The position numbers were made by a program, and so were the translations under genes. From Bacteroidota bacterium (GTDB taxonomy: Bacteria; Bacteroidota; Bacteroidia; Flavobacteriales_F; PHOS-HE28), in the NCBI GenBank assembly GCA_023412755.1, contig JAEZCB010000275.1, forward strand, positions 1-8,033: 8,033 nucleotides of DNA, written 5' to 3'. Position 1 is the stretch's first letter; each line of letters begins with the position of its first letter. Below are positions 1 through 6,950 of this stretch, in pieces. The notes beneath the pieces are model-generated. The model did no database searches, was not told the DNA's origin, and saw nothing but the letters and a program-made list of their open reading frames with translations.

Positions 1-806
1 ACGCAAATGACGTGCGGCCCCTTGCCGTTCAGATCCGTGCCGGGCCAATGGTACCGGTAGATGCGGTCCCCGCCGAATGCGAGTGCCTCGATCTGGATCC
101 CCTCGGGAAGAACCTCATCGTGCACGAGGATCTCCGCTTTGAGGCCCCACAAGGAGAAGCGCTGCAAATGGTCTATGTCCACATACACCAGTTGGTGGTC
201 CATCTGTTCAAGGCCCGTCTCGTAGAAGCCGCTTACACGGAAGCGCCTCGGCCGGATATCCTCCCGGCCACGCACCAGGTAAACGGTAATGGTATCTGTT
301 ACTCTTATATCCAATCGGCGGCCGAGGTAGCGGGATAACAGAATGTCCATGGGGTAGGCGGTATCGCCGATGTTGGGCAGGGTGCCTTCCACGAGGTGGC
401 GGCGCAGAAAGCTCCAGTCGTGCTCCGGGCCCACACCTTTCACGATAACACCTTCTATTTCGCCCGCGGTCTCAATGATGCCGGGTTTGGTGGCATAGAT
501 CTGGATATGGGCCACCTCCGGTAGCGTGTCCAGCCATGGATAATAAGGCCGGTCGATCGGTATGCGCGGTGTTTCCTTGGGATCGGTCTGCCGGATGGAG
601 GTGATCTGCAGGTGCGAGCCGGCACCGGTTACCTTAGCCCGCACTTCCCGTTGGAAACCGGTGGTGATGGCCACGGTAACGATCATTACGGCCATGCCCA
701 CCACGATACCCATGATGGCGATATTGACTATGGGCCGCGAGAATCCCTTTTCCGAAGCCCCTGAGCGGCTGGAGATGCGGCGTGCGATGAAATTGGAAAA
801 ACGCAA
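1..806 (-). CDS. LolC/LolE-type ABC transporter permease (FtsX/MacB superfamily), N-terminal part, cut by window edge
   Basis: Reading the minus strand gives an unbroken frame of about 268 codons that runs off the left edge. Residues 1-24 are a short cytoplasmic segment (LRFSNFIARRI, then GFSRP), residues 26-48 a membrane helix (IVNIAIMGIVVGMAVMIVTV), followed by TGFQREVRAKVTGAGSHLQI and a long periplasmic domain. This order and the GFQ...E+R.K..G.G.H.QI signature are typical of the permeases that drive lipoprotein release from the inner membrane (LolCE) and related MacB-like exporters; the C-terminal membrane helices lie outside the window. The start is uncertain. TTG at 806-804 fits the usual family N-terminus (xxFxFFIARR); the only upstream ATG (893-891) would add 29 atypical residues, and the next internal ATG would delete part of the first helix. 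Lipoprotein release is inferred from family resemblance; a general FtsX-like exporter cannot be excluded. Confidence 0.85.
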   Translation of the reverse strand, partial: MRFSNFIARRISSRSGASEKGFSRPIVNIAIMGIVVGMAVMIVTVAITTGFQREVRAKVTGAGSHLQITSIRQTDPKETPRIPIDRPYYPWLDTLPEVAHIQIYATKPGIIETAGEIEGVIVKGVGPEHDWSFLRRHLVEGTLPNIGDTAYPMDILLSRYLGRRLDIRVTDTITVYLVRGREDIRPRRFRVSGFYETGLEQMDHQLVYVDIDHLQRFSLWGLKAEILVHDEVLPEGIQIEALAFGGDRIYRYHWPGTDLNGKGPHVIC

Positions 807-2013
807 CTGCGGGGTGGCCCTATGGCGCCCGGCGAAGATACTCCACCTGTTCCTGGTGATGGTGGGCCTGGCGGCAATGCCCCTTGTGTCCATGGCTGGC
901 GCGGAGCCGCCGATAAAAGTGGGTGCGGAAAGGATCGAAGCCTATCTGCCATTGTTGAAGGACAAACGCGTGGCCGTGGTCACAAACCAGACCGGGCGGA
1001 TCGGTGAGGTACACCTGGTGGACTCGTTGCTTTCCATGGGCGTAGGGATCGTAAAGGTGTTCGCGCCCGAGCACGGCTTCCGTGGCATGGCCAGCGCCGG
1101 GGAGCATGTTAAGGATGAAAAGGACCAGCGCACAGGACTGCCTTTGGTTTCGCTTTACGGCAACAACAAGAAGCCCACACAGCAGCAGCTGGCGGATGTG
1201 GATGTGCTGCTTTTCGACATTCAGGATGTGGGCGTGCGTTTCTATACCTACATAAGCACGCTGCATTATGTTATGGAGGCCGCTGCGGAACAAGACCGGG
1301 AAGTGGTGGTGCTGGATCGGCCGAACCCGAACGGTTTCTATGTGGATGGCCCGGTGTTGAAGAAAAGCCATTCCTCCTTCGTGGGCATGCATCCGGTTCC
1401 GCTGGTGCATGGCATGACGGTGGGTGAGTATGCCCTTATGATCAATGGTGAAGGCTGGTTGAAGAATGGCCTCCAATGCAGGCTGCATGTGATCCCATGC
1501 GAAGGGTATGACCATTCACTCACGTATGATCTCCCTGTAAGACCATCGCCCAATCTTCCCAACAGCTCCTCGGTATTTCTCTATCCTTCCCTGGGGCTGT
1601 TCGAAGGGACCATCGTGAGTGTGGGCCGGGGCACCGATCAGCCATTCCAATGCATAGGCTATCCGGATTGTCCAGTGGGCAATTTCACATTCACACCCAA
1701 ACCCATGCCGGGCGCCATGGATCCTCCGTACAAGGGCATGGAATGCACAGGCCTGGATCTGCGTGAATATGGCGAGATCCAGAGCAGGATGGACAGGCGG
1801 ATCAGGTTGAATTGGCTGATCGGTCTGTATCGCGAGTCCGGCAAAGGCAAAGCGTTCTTCAACTCGTTCTTCGATAAACTGGCCGGTGGTACGGATCTGC
1901 GCGAACGGATCATGGCGGGAGAGGAGGAGGAGACCATCCGAGCGAGTTGGAGGACCGAACTCATGGATTTCATGAAGATCCGGAGAAAGTATCTGTTATA
2001 TGATGATCTCTGA
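787..2013 (+). CDS. DUF1343 / NamZ (YbbC)-family exported protein, probable exo-beta-N-acetylmuramidase
   Basis: The product is about 408 residues. From ATG 787 it begins with a signal peptide: a basic stretch (MKLEKRNCGVALWRPAK), a hydrophobic core (ILHLFLVMVGLAAMPLVSM) and an AGA-type cleavage site before EPPIKVGAE. The mature part carries DUF1343 hallmarks: RVAVVTNQTGR in a Rossmann-like N-terminal domain, FAPEHGFRG (Glu95), LLFDIQDVGVRFYTY (Asp144, Asp146), LDRPNPNG (from Asp177) and VGRGTDQPFQ (around residue 280). Characterised members (NamZ of Bacillus subtilis and Tannerella forsythia) remove terminal N-acetylmuramic acid from peptidoglycan fragments, so a role in wall turnover or salvage outside the inner membrane is likely. 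No neighbouring NagZ or amidase gene is visible, unlike the Bacillus operon. The frame stays open upstream to 562, but that stretch is antisense to the permease; GTG 814 or ATG 859 are alternative starts, the latter lacking a basic n-region. It is well spaced (about 100 bp) from the next gene. Confidence 0.88.
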   Translation: MKLEKRNCGVALWRPAKILHLFLVMVGLAAMPLVSMAGAEPPIKVGAERIEAYLPLLKDKRVAVVTNQTGRIGEVHLVDSLLSMGVGIVKVFAPEHGFRGMASAGEHVKDEKDQRTGLPLVSLYGNNKKPTQQQLADVDVLLFDIQDVGVRFYTYISTLHYVMEAAAEQDREVVVLDRPNPNGFYVDGPVLKKSHSSFVGMHPVPLVHGMTVGEYALMINGEGWLKNGLQCRLHVIPCEGYDHSLTYDLPVRPSPNLPNSSSVFLYPSLGLFEGTIVSVGRGTDQPFQCIGYPDCPVGNFTFTPKPMPGAMDPPYKGMECTGLDLREYGEIQSRMDRRIRLNWLIGLYRESGKGKAFFNSFFDKLAGGTDLRERIMAGEEEETIRASWRTELMDFMKIRRKYLLYDDL

Positions 2014-2048
2014 GAACAAGTGATCTCAGCATGATCCCGATCTTTCGG

Positions 2049-2056
2049 TATATTCG
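2049..2056 (+). promoter_or_regulatory. Weak candidate -7 box ahead of the FG-GAP lipoprotein gene
   Basis: TATATTCG differs at one base from the Bacteroidota -7 consensus TAnnTTTG and lies 57 bases before the GTG start at 2114. No convincing TTTG is present at the expected -33 spacing, so this is only a candidate and read-through from the upstream gene is equally possible. Confidence 0.25.
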
Positions 2057-2071
2057 GAACGGCCACGCATT

Positions 2072-2111
2072 CCGGTGCTGAATAACCAAGCCGGTGCTGA
2101 TGGCCGGTGCT
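2072..2111 (+). repeat. Three direct copies of CCGGTGCT just upstream of the lipoprotein start codon
   Basis: CCGGTGCT occurs at 2072-2079, 2091-2098 and 2104-2111; the first two continue as CCGGTGCTGA. The unit starts are 19 and 13 bases apart and the last copy ends two bases before the GTG at 2114. They could be an operator, a translational control element, or the residue of local slippage. A longer frame beginning at GTG 2075 would translate through the repeat, but the resulting N-terminus would place non-hydrophobic residues ahead of the signal peptide. Confidence 0.5.
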
Positions 2112-2113
2112 CC

Positions 2114-5100
2114 GTGAAGACCAGATCACTGATCCTTTCTTTAACAGTACCGCTTCTGGTCGCCTGCGGGAGCGCACCGGAAACTGACACCGTTGTTGAG
2201 CCACCGGCGAAGAAGACCTTGTTCAAGCGGTTGCCTTCATCACATACCGGCGTCGACTTCAACAATGTGCTGGACGAGAATGATAGCATCAACATCCTCA
2301 CCTACCAATACACCTACAACGGTGCTGGCGTAGCGGCGGCCGACTTCAACAGCGACGGGCTCCTGGACCTGTATTTCGCAGGGAACTTTTCACCCGGCAA
2401 ACTCTATTTCAACAGAGGAGGAATGCAGTTCGATGATGTCACCCAAAGCAGTGGCATCATCACCGAAGGTTGGTGCACCGGTGTTTCCATCGTGGACATA
2501 AACAACGATGGACTTCAGGATCTCTACATATCCCGCTCTGGCCCTACAAAGAATATAGGTCTGCGGCAGAATTTGTTATACGTGAACAAGGGGAACGGCA
2601 CTTTCAGCGAAGAGGCCGAGGCATATGGCATCGCTGATGATGGCCATTCCACACAGGCTTATTTCTTCGATCATGATCAGGATGGTGACATGGACCTCTT
2701 TGTGCTCAACCATAGTGTGAACTGGGACCATGAGTCACAGAAACAACATGTACAACACAAGGCCTACAACGACCACACAACGCCGCGTCTTTACCGCAAC
2801 GATGGAGGTCGGTTCACCGACGTGAGCGAACAGGCGGGTATAATGGCCAATGCGTTCTCACTCGCCGCTGCCATCTTCGATATCAACAACGATGGTCTGC
2901 AGGATATATATGTCTGCAATGACTATCTGATGAATGATTTCCTGTACATCAACATGGGCAATGGCACCTTCGTTGATCGGATCCATGACTTCTTTCCGCA
3001 TACCTCCTTCTTCTCAATGGGTGTGGATGTGTGCGACATCAACAACGATGGGTTGCTGGACCTTTACAGCCTGGATATGCTGCCCGAAGACCACCGGCGC
3101 CACAAGCTGAATCCTGGATTCATGGAGCGGGATCGGTACATGCTCGGTGTGGAGTTCGGCTATGGCTATCAATTGATGCAGAACGCCCTTCAACTGAACA
3201 ATGGGGATGGCACCTTCAGTGACATTTCGGACATGGCCGGCGTGGCACGCACGGATTGGAGCTGGGCGCCGGTGTTCGGTGATCTGGACAACGATGGGCA
3301 CAAGGATGTGATCGTCACCAACGGATTCCGCCGCGATTTCACCAACCTCGATTTCATCAACTACAGCATGGCAGGAGCGCGTGTGGATCCGAATGACCGT
3401 GAGGGCATGCGCAGGATGATCGAGATGATACCCACAGACAAGATCCCAAATCACAGTTACCGGAACAACGGTGATCTCACCTTCTCGGACATGGCGGAAC
3501 ATTGGGGCACCAGTGAGCCAGGGTTCTCCCATGGCCTCGTACTGGTCGATCTGGATAATGATGGTGATCTTGATGTGGTGATGAACAACCTCGATGACGA
3601 GGCCTTCATCTATGAGAACCTCCTCCAGCAACAGACACCTGCGCCCTACCTACAGGTGGAGTTGAATGCTTCTGCGGCGCAATGCGTGGGATCACTGGTA
3701 CGGGTGGTGGCGGCAGGTACGGAGCAGCTCATGGATGTACAACCGGCCCGCGGCTATCTTTCATCGGCGAAGGCGCCCTTGCATTTCGGACTCGGCCATG
3801 CGCACATGGTGGATACCCTTGAAGTGTATTGGAACGATGGGCGCTACCAGCTGCTACTTGATGTACCGGCGGACACCTTGCTGGTGATCCAACAACAGGC
3901 GAGCGGGGAACGCAGGTATGCGCCAAGGAGATCGCAGCCCGTGCTTGAAGAGCACATGGATCTTTTCGATCCGCCGTACATGCACGTGGACAATGAGGAC
4001 TACACCGACTTCAAGCGGGAGCCGCTGCTGCTGCGCATGTATTCCAGGGATGGCCCACCAATGGCCGTTGCGGATGTGAACGGTGATGGGCGGGACGACC
4101 TCTTCATTGGAGGCGCGAAGGACCAGCCAGGAACGCTTTATCTACAGACCACGCAAGGCACATTCCAGAAGCAGGAGCAGATCGTGCTCGCAGGTACCGC
4201 AGGGCGCGAGGATATGTCCGCTGTATTCTTCGATGCCGATGGTGATGGTGACATGGACCTTTACGTGGTAAGCGGGAGCAATGAGATCCCCGCACCAAGC
4301 CCGTACTACCACGACAGGCTCTACTTCAACGATGGAAATGGCCTTTTCGCCCTGGCGCCACCCGGCATGATCCCCGCAACTGAACACAGTGGATCATGTG
4401 CGGTGGTGGCGGATATCGATGGGGATGGAGACCTGGATATATTCCGTGGGAGTCGGATGTTCGCCGGCAGGTGGCCCATGGCGGGCCGCAGCCATATCAT
4501 GTATAATGATGGTCGTGGCCGCTTCACTGATGTCACGCAGCAGGTGTGTGCCGATCTATTGATGCCTGGCATGGTGACCGCGGCCGCATTCACCGATCTT
4601 GATGCGGATGGCATGCCTGATCTGGTATTGGCCGGAGAATGGATGCCCATCCGCACCTTCCAGAATGCCGGAGGTAAATTCGTGGAACGCACATCCACCT
4701 GGCTTGCAGGAGAACACACTTCTGGTAACTGGCTTTCCCTAACCCCAATGGATGTGGACAACGATGGAGATATGGACCTGGTGTGTGGCAACATTGGCAG
4801 GAACATGCGCATCCAGGTATCTCCAGAGCGACCGGCCGTGTTATATTATAACGACTATGATCGTAATGGTACGGTGGATCCCGTCATCACCTGTTACTTC
4901 CCGCAAGGCCGTTTTCCCTATTTCGACCGCGATCACATGATCGATCAAATGCGTTTTCTCCGCAAGCGTTTCAACACGTATGCCGAGTATGCGGATCGTA
5001 CGTACGAGGAGATCTTCACACCGCTGGAAAGGGAAGGAGAACGCTTCCTCATGGCGCACCGGCATGAGAGTGTATGGCTGCGGAATGATGGAGGCCGGTT

Positions 5101-5452
5101 CACCTTGATCCCGCTGCCGAATGAGGCACAGATCTTTCCGGTCTTTGCGGCCGTGGCCTCCGATGTGGATGAGGATGGCCAGGAAGAACTCCTGCTCACC
5201 GGCAATGCCTTCCACATGGAGATCAATACCGGCCGTTTGGATGCCGGGCGTGGTGCCATGCTCAAATATGACCCGGCGGCCGGGGAGCTCAGGGCATTAT
5301 CCAGGGTGGAAAGCGGGCTGAATACTCCTGATGATGCCCGGTCCATGGTGGTGCTGCGCACGGCGAAAGGTAATGTTGTGGCCGTGGGAAGCAATAGCGG
5401 GCCAATGCGGGCATTCCGTAAAGCAGTGGTCAGCAAGAGGCTGCTTCCATAA
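2114..5452 (+). CDS. Large FG-GAP/VCBS-repeat lipoprotein with central ASPIC/UnbV domain (CRTAC1-like)
   Basis: The product is about 1112 residues from GTG 2114, chosen because it gives a clean lipoprotein signal (VKTRSLILSLTVPLLVAC, lipobox LVAC, then GSAPETD); GTG 2075 would add 13 residues. Seven calcium-binding DxNxDGxxD-type motifs lie near residues 75, 127, 186, 255, 307, 389 and 478 (for example DINNDGLQDLY, DLDNDGDLDVV), enough for one seven-bladed propeller. Residues 510-595 resemble the ASPIC/UnbV domain (VQPARGYLSSAKAPLHFGLG, then VEVYW-like LEVYWNDG). Six more motifs follow near 653, 706, 766, 827, 879 and 1016, with a divergent one (NDYDRNGTVDPV) near 913, suggesting a second propeller. 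A charged helical insert (RDHMIDQMRFLRKRFNTYAEYADRTYEEIF) at about 938-967 interrupts it. Such proteins are surface or periplasmic binding/adhesion-type scaffolds; no catalytic motif is seen and the ligand is unknown. There is no T9SS tail, so anchoring is by lipid. The next gene, also a lipoprotein, is 106 bases downstream on the same strand. Confidence 0.92.
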   Translation: MKTRSLILSLTVPLLVACGSAPETDTVVEPPAKKTLFKRLPSSHTGVDFNNVLDENDSINILTYQYTYNGAGVAAADFNSDGLLDLYFAGNFSPGKLYFNRGGMQFDDVTQSSGIITEGWCTGVSIVDINNDGLQDLYISRSGPTKNIGLRQNLLYVNKGNGTFSEEAEAYGIADDGHSTQAYFFDHDQDGDMDLFVLNHSVNWDHESQKQHVQHKAYNDHTTPRLYRNDGGRFTDVSEQAGIMANAFSLAAAIFDINNDGLQDIYVCNDYLMNDFLYINMGNGTFVDRIHDFFPHTSFFSMGVDVCDINNDGLLDLYSLDMLPEDHRRHKLNPGFMERDRYMLGVEFGYGYQLMQNALQLNNGDGTFSDISDMAGVARTDWSWAPVFGDLDNDGHKDVIVTNGFRRDFTNLDFINYSMAGARVDPNDREGMRRMIEMIPTDKIPNHSYRNNGDLTFSDMAEHWGTSEPGFSHGLVLVDLDNDGDLDVVMNNLDDEAFIYENLLQQQTPAPYLQVELNASAAQCVGSLVRVVAAGTEQLMDVQPARGYLSSAKAPLHFGLGHAHMVDTLEVYWNDGRYQLLLDVPADTLLVIQQQASGERRYAPRRSQPVLEEHMDLFDPPYMHVDNEDYTDFKREPLLLRMYSRDGPPMAVADVNGDGRDDLFIGGAKDQPGTLYLQTTQGTFQKQEQIVLAGTAGREDMSAVFFDADGDGDMDLYVVSGSNEIPAPSPYYHDRLYFNDGNGLFALAPPGMIPATEHSGSCAVVADIDGDGDLDIFRGSRMFAGRWPMAGRSHIMYNDGRGRFTDVTQQVCADLLMPGMVTAAAFTDLDADGMPDLVLAGEWMPIRTFQNAGGKFVERTSTWLAGEHTSGNWLSLTPMDVDNDGDMDLVCGNIGRNMRIQVSPERPAVLYYNDYDRNGTVDPVITCYFPQGRFPYFDRDHMIDQMRFLRKRFNTYAEYADRTYEEIFTPLEREGERFLMAHRHESVWLRNDGGRFTLIPLPNEAQIFPVFAAVASDVDEDGQEELLLTGNAFHMEINTGRLDAGRGAMLKYDPAAGELRALSRVESGLNTPDDARSMVVLRTAKGNVVAVGSNSGPMRAFRKAVVSKRLLP

Positions 5453-5481
5453 AAGCAGGCATCTCAAGCATCATCTATGCA

Positions 5482-5503
5482 ATTGATCTCCTGGGAGATC
5501 AAT
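5482..5503. promoter_or_regulatory. 22-bp near-perfect dyad, candidate operator between the two lipoprotein genes
   Basis: The arms ATTGATCTCC (5482-5491) and GGAGATCAAT (5494-5503) are exact inverted complements separated by only TG. The centre lies about 35 bases upstream of the -7 box at 5527, a place where an activator or repressor could act on the downstream gene. As RNA it could form a nine-pair hairpin with a CTGG loop, but only GTTCTTC follows rather than a T tract, so a DNA-binding site is preferred over a terminator for the upstream gene. Confidence 0.5.
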
Positions 5504-5526
5504 GTTCTTCGCATGATCCTGCCGGA

Positions 5527-5534
5527 TATATTTG
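5527..5534 (+). promoter_or_regulatory. Bacteroidota-type -7 box for the haloperoxidase-like gene
   Basis: TATATTTG matches the TAnnTTTG consensus recognised by the Bacteroidota primary sigma factor exactly. It ends 24 bases before the ATG at 5559, implying a very short leader. The expected -33 TTTG is poor: only TGTTC (5503-5507) lies at about the right distance, directly against the dyad, which would be consistent with an activator-dependent promoter. Confidence 0.5.
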
Positions 5535-5558
5535 ATCCATACCAATGGTCGATCCGGC

Positions 5559-6863
5559 ATGAGGCATTATCTTCTGCTATTCATCTTCCTGTTTTTTTCC
5601 TGTTCAGAAAGAAAGGCCGGTCCGCGCGATCTCCGGCCGGAGGCTTTGGTGGAGTGGGAATATGAGTTGGCCGAGATAATTAGAAAGGACATTTTTCCGC
5701 CGCCGCAGGTAAGCAGGATCTTTGCCTATGCCCATATCGCTGCTTACGAAGCGATGCTTCCGGCATATCCGGACCATCCCACATTCGTGGGTGATCTGAA
5801 GGGGCTTGAAGAACTTCCGGTACCGCAGGACAAGGAAGGGTTCGATCCTGAATTGGCGGCCCTCACCGCCTACCTGCGCACGGCGCGGAGCATGGTGTAC
5901 AATGAAGAGGCCGTGGACCAGCTCCAACAGCGCTGGACCGATTCCCTGAGCACTGTGATCGCCGACGCGGACGTAGTGGGAAACTCCGTGGAATTCGGTG
6001 AACGCATGGCCAGGGCCGTGATCCAATGGGCATCCAGTGATATGTTCAAGGAAACGCGGTCCATGATGCGCTATTCGCCACTGGGGGAGGAATATGCCTG
6101 GGAACCCACACCACCGGCCTTCGCCAGCGCCTTCGAGCCGCATTGGGACCTGGTCCGCCCTTTCGTGGTGGATAGCACGATGATCTCGCGCCAGCTGCCC
6201 GTCCCCGAGTTCAGGAAGGACCCCGGATCGCCTTTCCACAACGAAGCACTCGCCGTTTACACGGCGGTGAACGAGTTGAACGACTCGCTGGAGCGCATCG
6301 CCTGGTATTGGGACGATAATCCGAACACGCTCCTGCAGACCGGCCATGTGATGATCAAGGTGCAGAAGCACAGCCCCTCTTCACACTGGATGCTGCTTGC
6401 GGGGAAGGAGAGCCTTGCGGCCGGGCACGATGCCCCATACACCGCTCGCACACTGGCGCTCACCGCCATCGCCATGCATGATGCGTTCATCCATTGCTGG
6501 CACGGCAAGTACACATACAATGTGATCCGGCCCATCACCTACATCAACCGCTACATTGATCCGGACTGGCGTACGGTGATCCAAACCCCGCCGTTCCCCG
6601 AATGCCCAAGCGGGCACAGCAGTGTTTCACGCGCAGCGGCGGTGGTGCTCTCATATCGTATCGATGACGAACACGCGTTCACCGACATTACGGAAAAGCA
6701 ATTCGGATTGGGGGAACGCTCCTTTCCATCGTTCATCGCCGCTGCGGAAGAGGCCAAGATGAGCAGGCTCTATGGCGGGATCCACTTCCCTTTCGGAAAT
6801 GAGATCGGGGCTGCCATGGGCGATACGATCGGGAAGGCCATCATCCATAGGGTCGACCCGTGA
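5559..6863 (+). CDS. Vanadium-dependent haloperoxidase / PAP2-superfamily phosphatase-like lipoprotein
   Basis: The product is 434 residues and starts with a short lipoprotein signal (MRHYLLLFIFLFFSC, Cys15, then SERKAG); ATG 5559 is chosen for this, although a TTG frame start at 5532 exists inside the -7 box. The conserved acid-phosphatase/haloperoxidase signature is complete: K317-x6-R324-P, P350-S-G-H353, and S402-R403-x5-H409. In this superfamily the Lys, both Arg and the Ser-Gly backbone hold phosphate or vanadate, the PSGH histidine is the acid-base residue, and the last His forms the covalent bond to phosphate or vanadate. Spacings between blocks (25 and about 48 residues) are normal. 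There are no membrane helices after the signal, unlike integral PAP2 lipid phosphatases, and the length and helical N-terminal part fit the soluble haloperoxidase-like branch. Whether it oxidises halides or hydrolyses phosphate esters cannot be told from the motif. It follows the FG-GAP lipoprotein gene on the same strand but probably has its own promoter. Confidence 0.9.
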   Translation: MRHYLLLFIFLFFSCSERKAGPRDLRPEALVEWEYELAEIIRKDIFPPPQVSRIFAYAHIAAYEAMLPAYPDHPTFVGDLKGLEELPVPQDKEGFDPELAALTAYLRTARSMVYNEEAVDQLQQRWTDSLSTVIADADVVGNSVEFGERMARAVIQWASSDMFKETRSMMRYSPLGEEYAWEPTPPAFASAFEPHWDLVRPFVVDSTMISRQLPVPEFRKDPGSPFHNEALAVYTAVNELNDSLERIAWYWDDNPNTLLQTGHVMIKVQKHSPSSHWMLLAGKESLAAGHDAPYTARTLALTAIAMHDAFIHCWHGKYTYNVIRPITYINRYIDPDWRTVIQTPPFPECPSGHSSVSRAAAVVLSYRIDDEHAFTDITEKQFGLGERSFPSFIAAAEEAKMSRLYGGIHFPFGNEIGAAMGDTIGKAIIHRVDP

Positions 6864-6950
6864 TCTTCTCCTATGCGAAGCAAATTCATTTTCGAGCCTT
6901 TCATGGACCGTCGGCCGATTAGTGCCATGTGAGTGGATTGTCCAAAGCCT

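Noticed and set aside
12..338. Plus-strand frame at the left edge
   Set aside because: It lies opposite the continuous permease frame and shows no recognisable features.
562..786. Upstream extension of the NamZ-like frame to ATG 562
   Set aside because: These 75 codons are antisense to the conserved permease helix and periplasmic domain, and starting at 787 gives a proper signal peptide.
820..1515. Long minus-strand open frame opposite the NamZ-like gene
   Set aside because: The plus strand carries a continuous, well-recognised DUF1343 protein; the antisense product is rich in His, Gln and Arg with no domain, typical of a shadow frame.
2010..2029. Inverted repeat CTGAGA/TCTCAG across the stop codon of the NamZ-like gene
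   Set aside because: Only six pairs with an eight-base loop and no T tract, so it is too weak to call a terminator.
3014..3631. Minus-strand frame of about 205 residues inside the FG-GAP gene
   Set aside because: Its VVHHHIKITIIIQI-type sequence is the antisense of repeated DxNxDG codons; no start context or family supports it.
6864..6950. Possible terminator between the convergent haloperoxidase-like and regulator genes
   Set aside because: No inverted repeat followed by a T run could be found on either strand.
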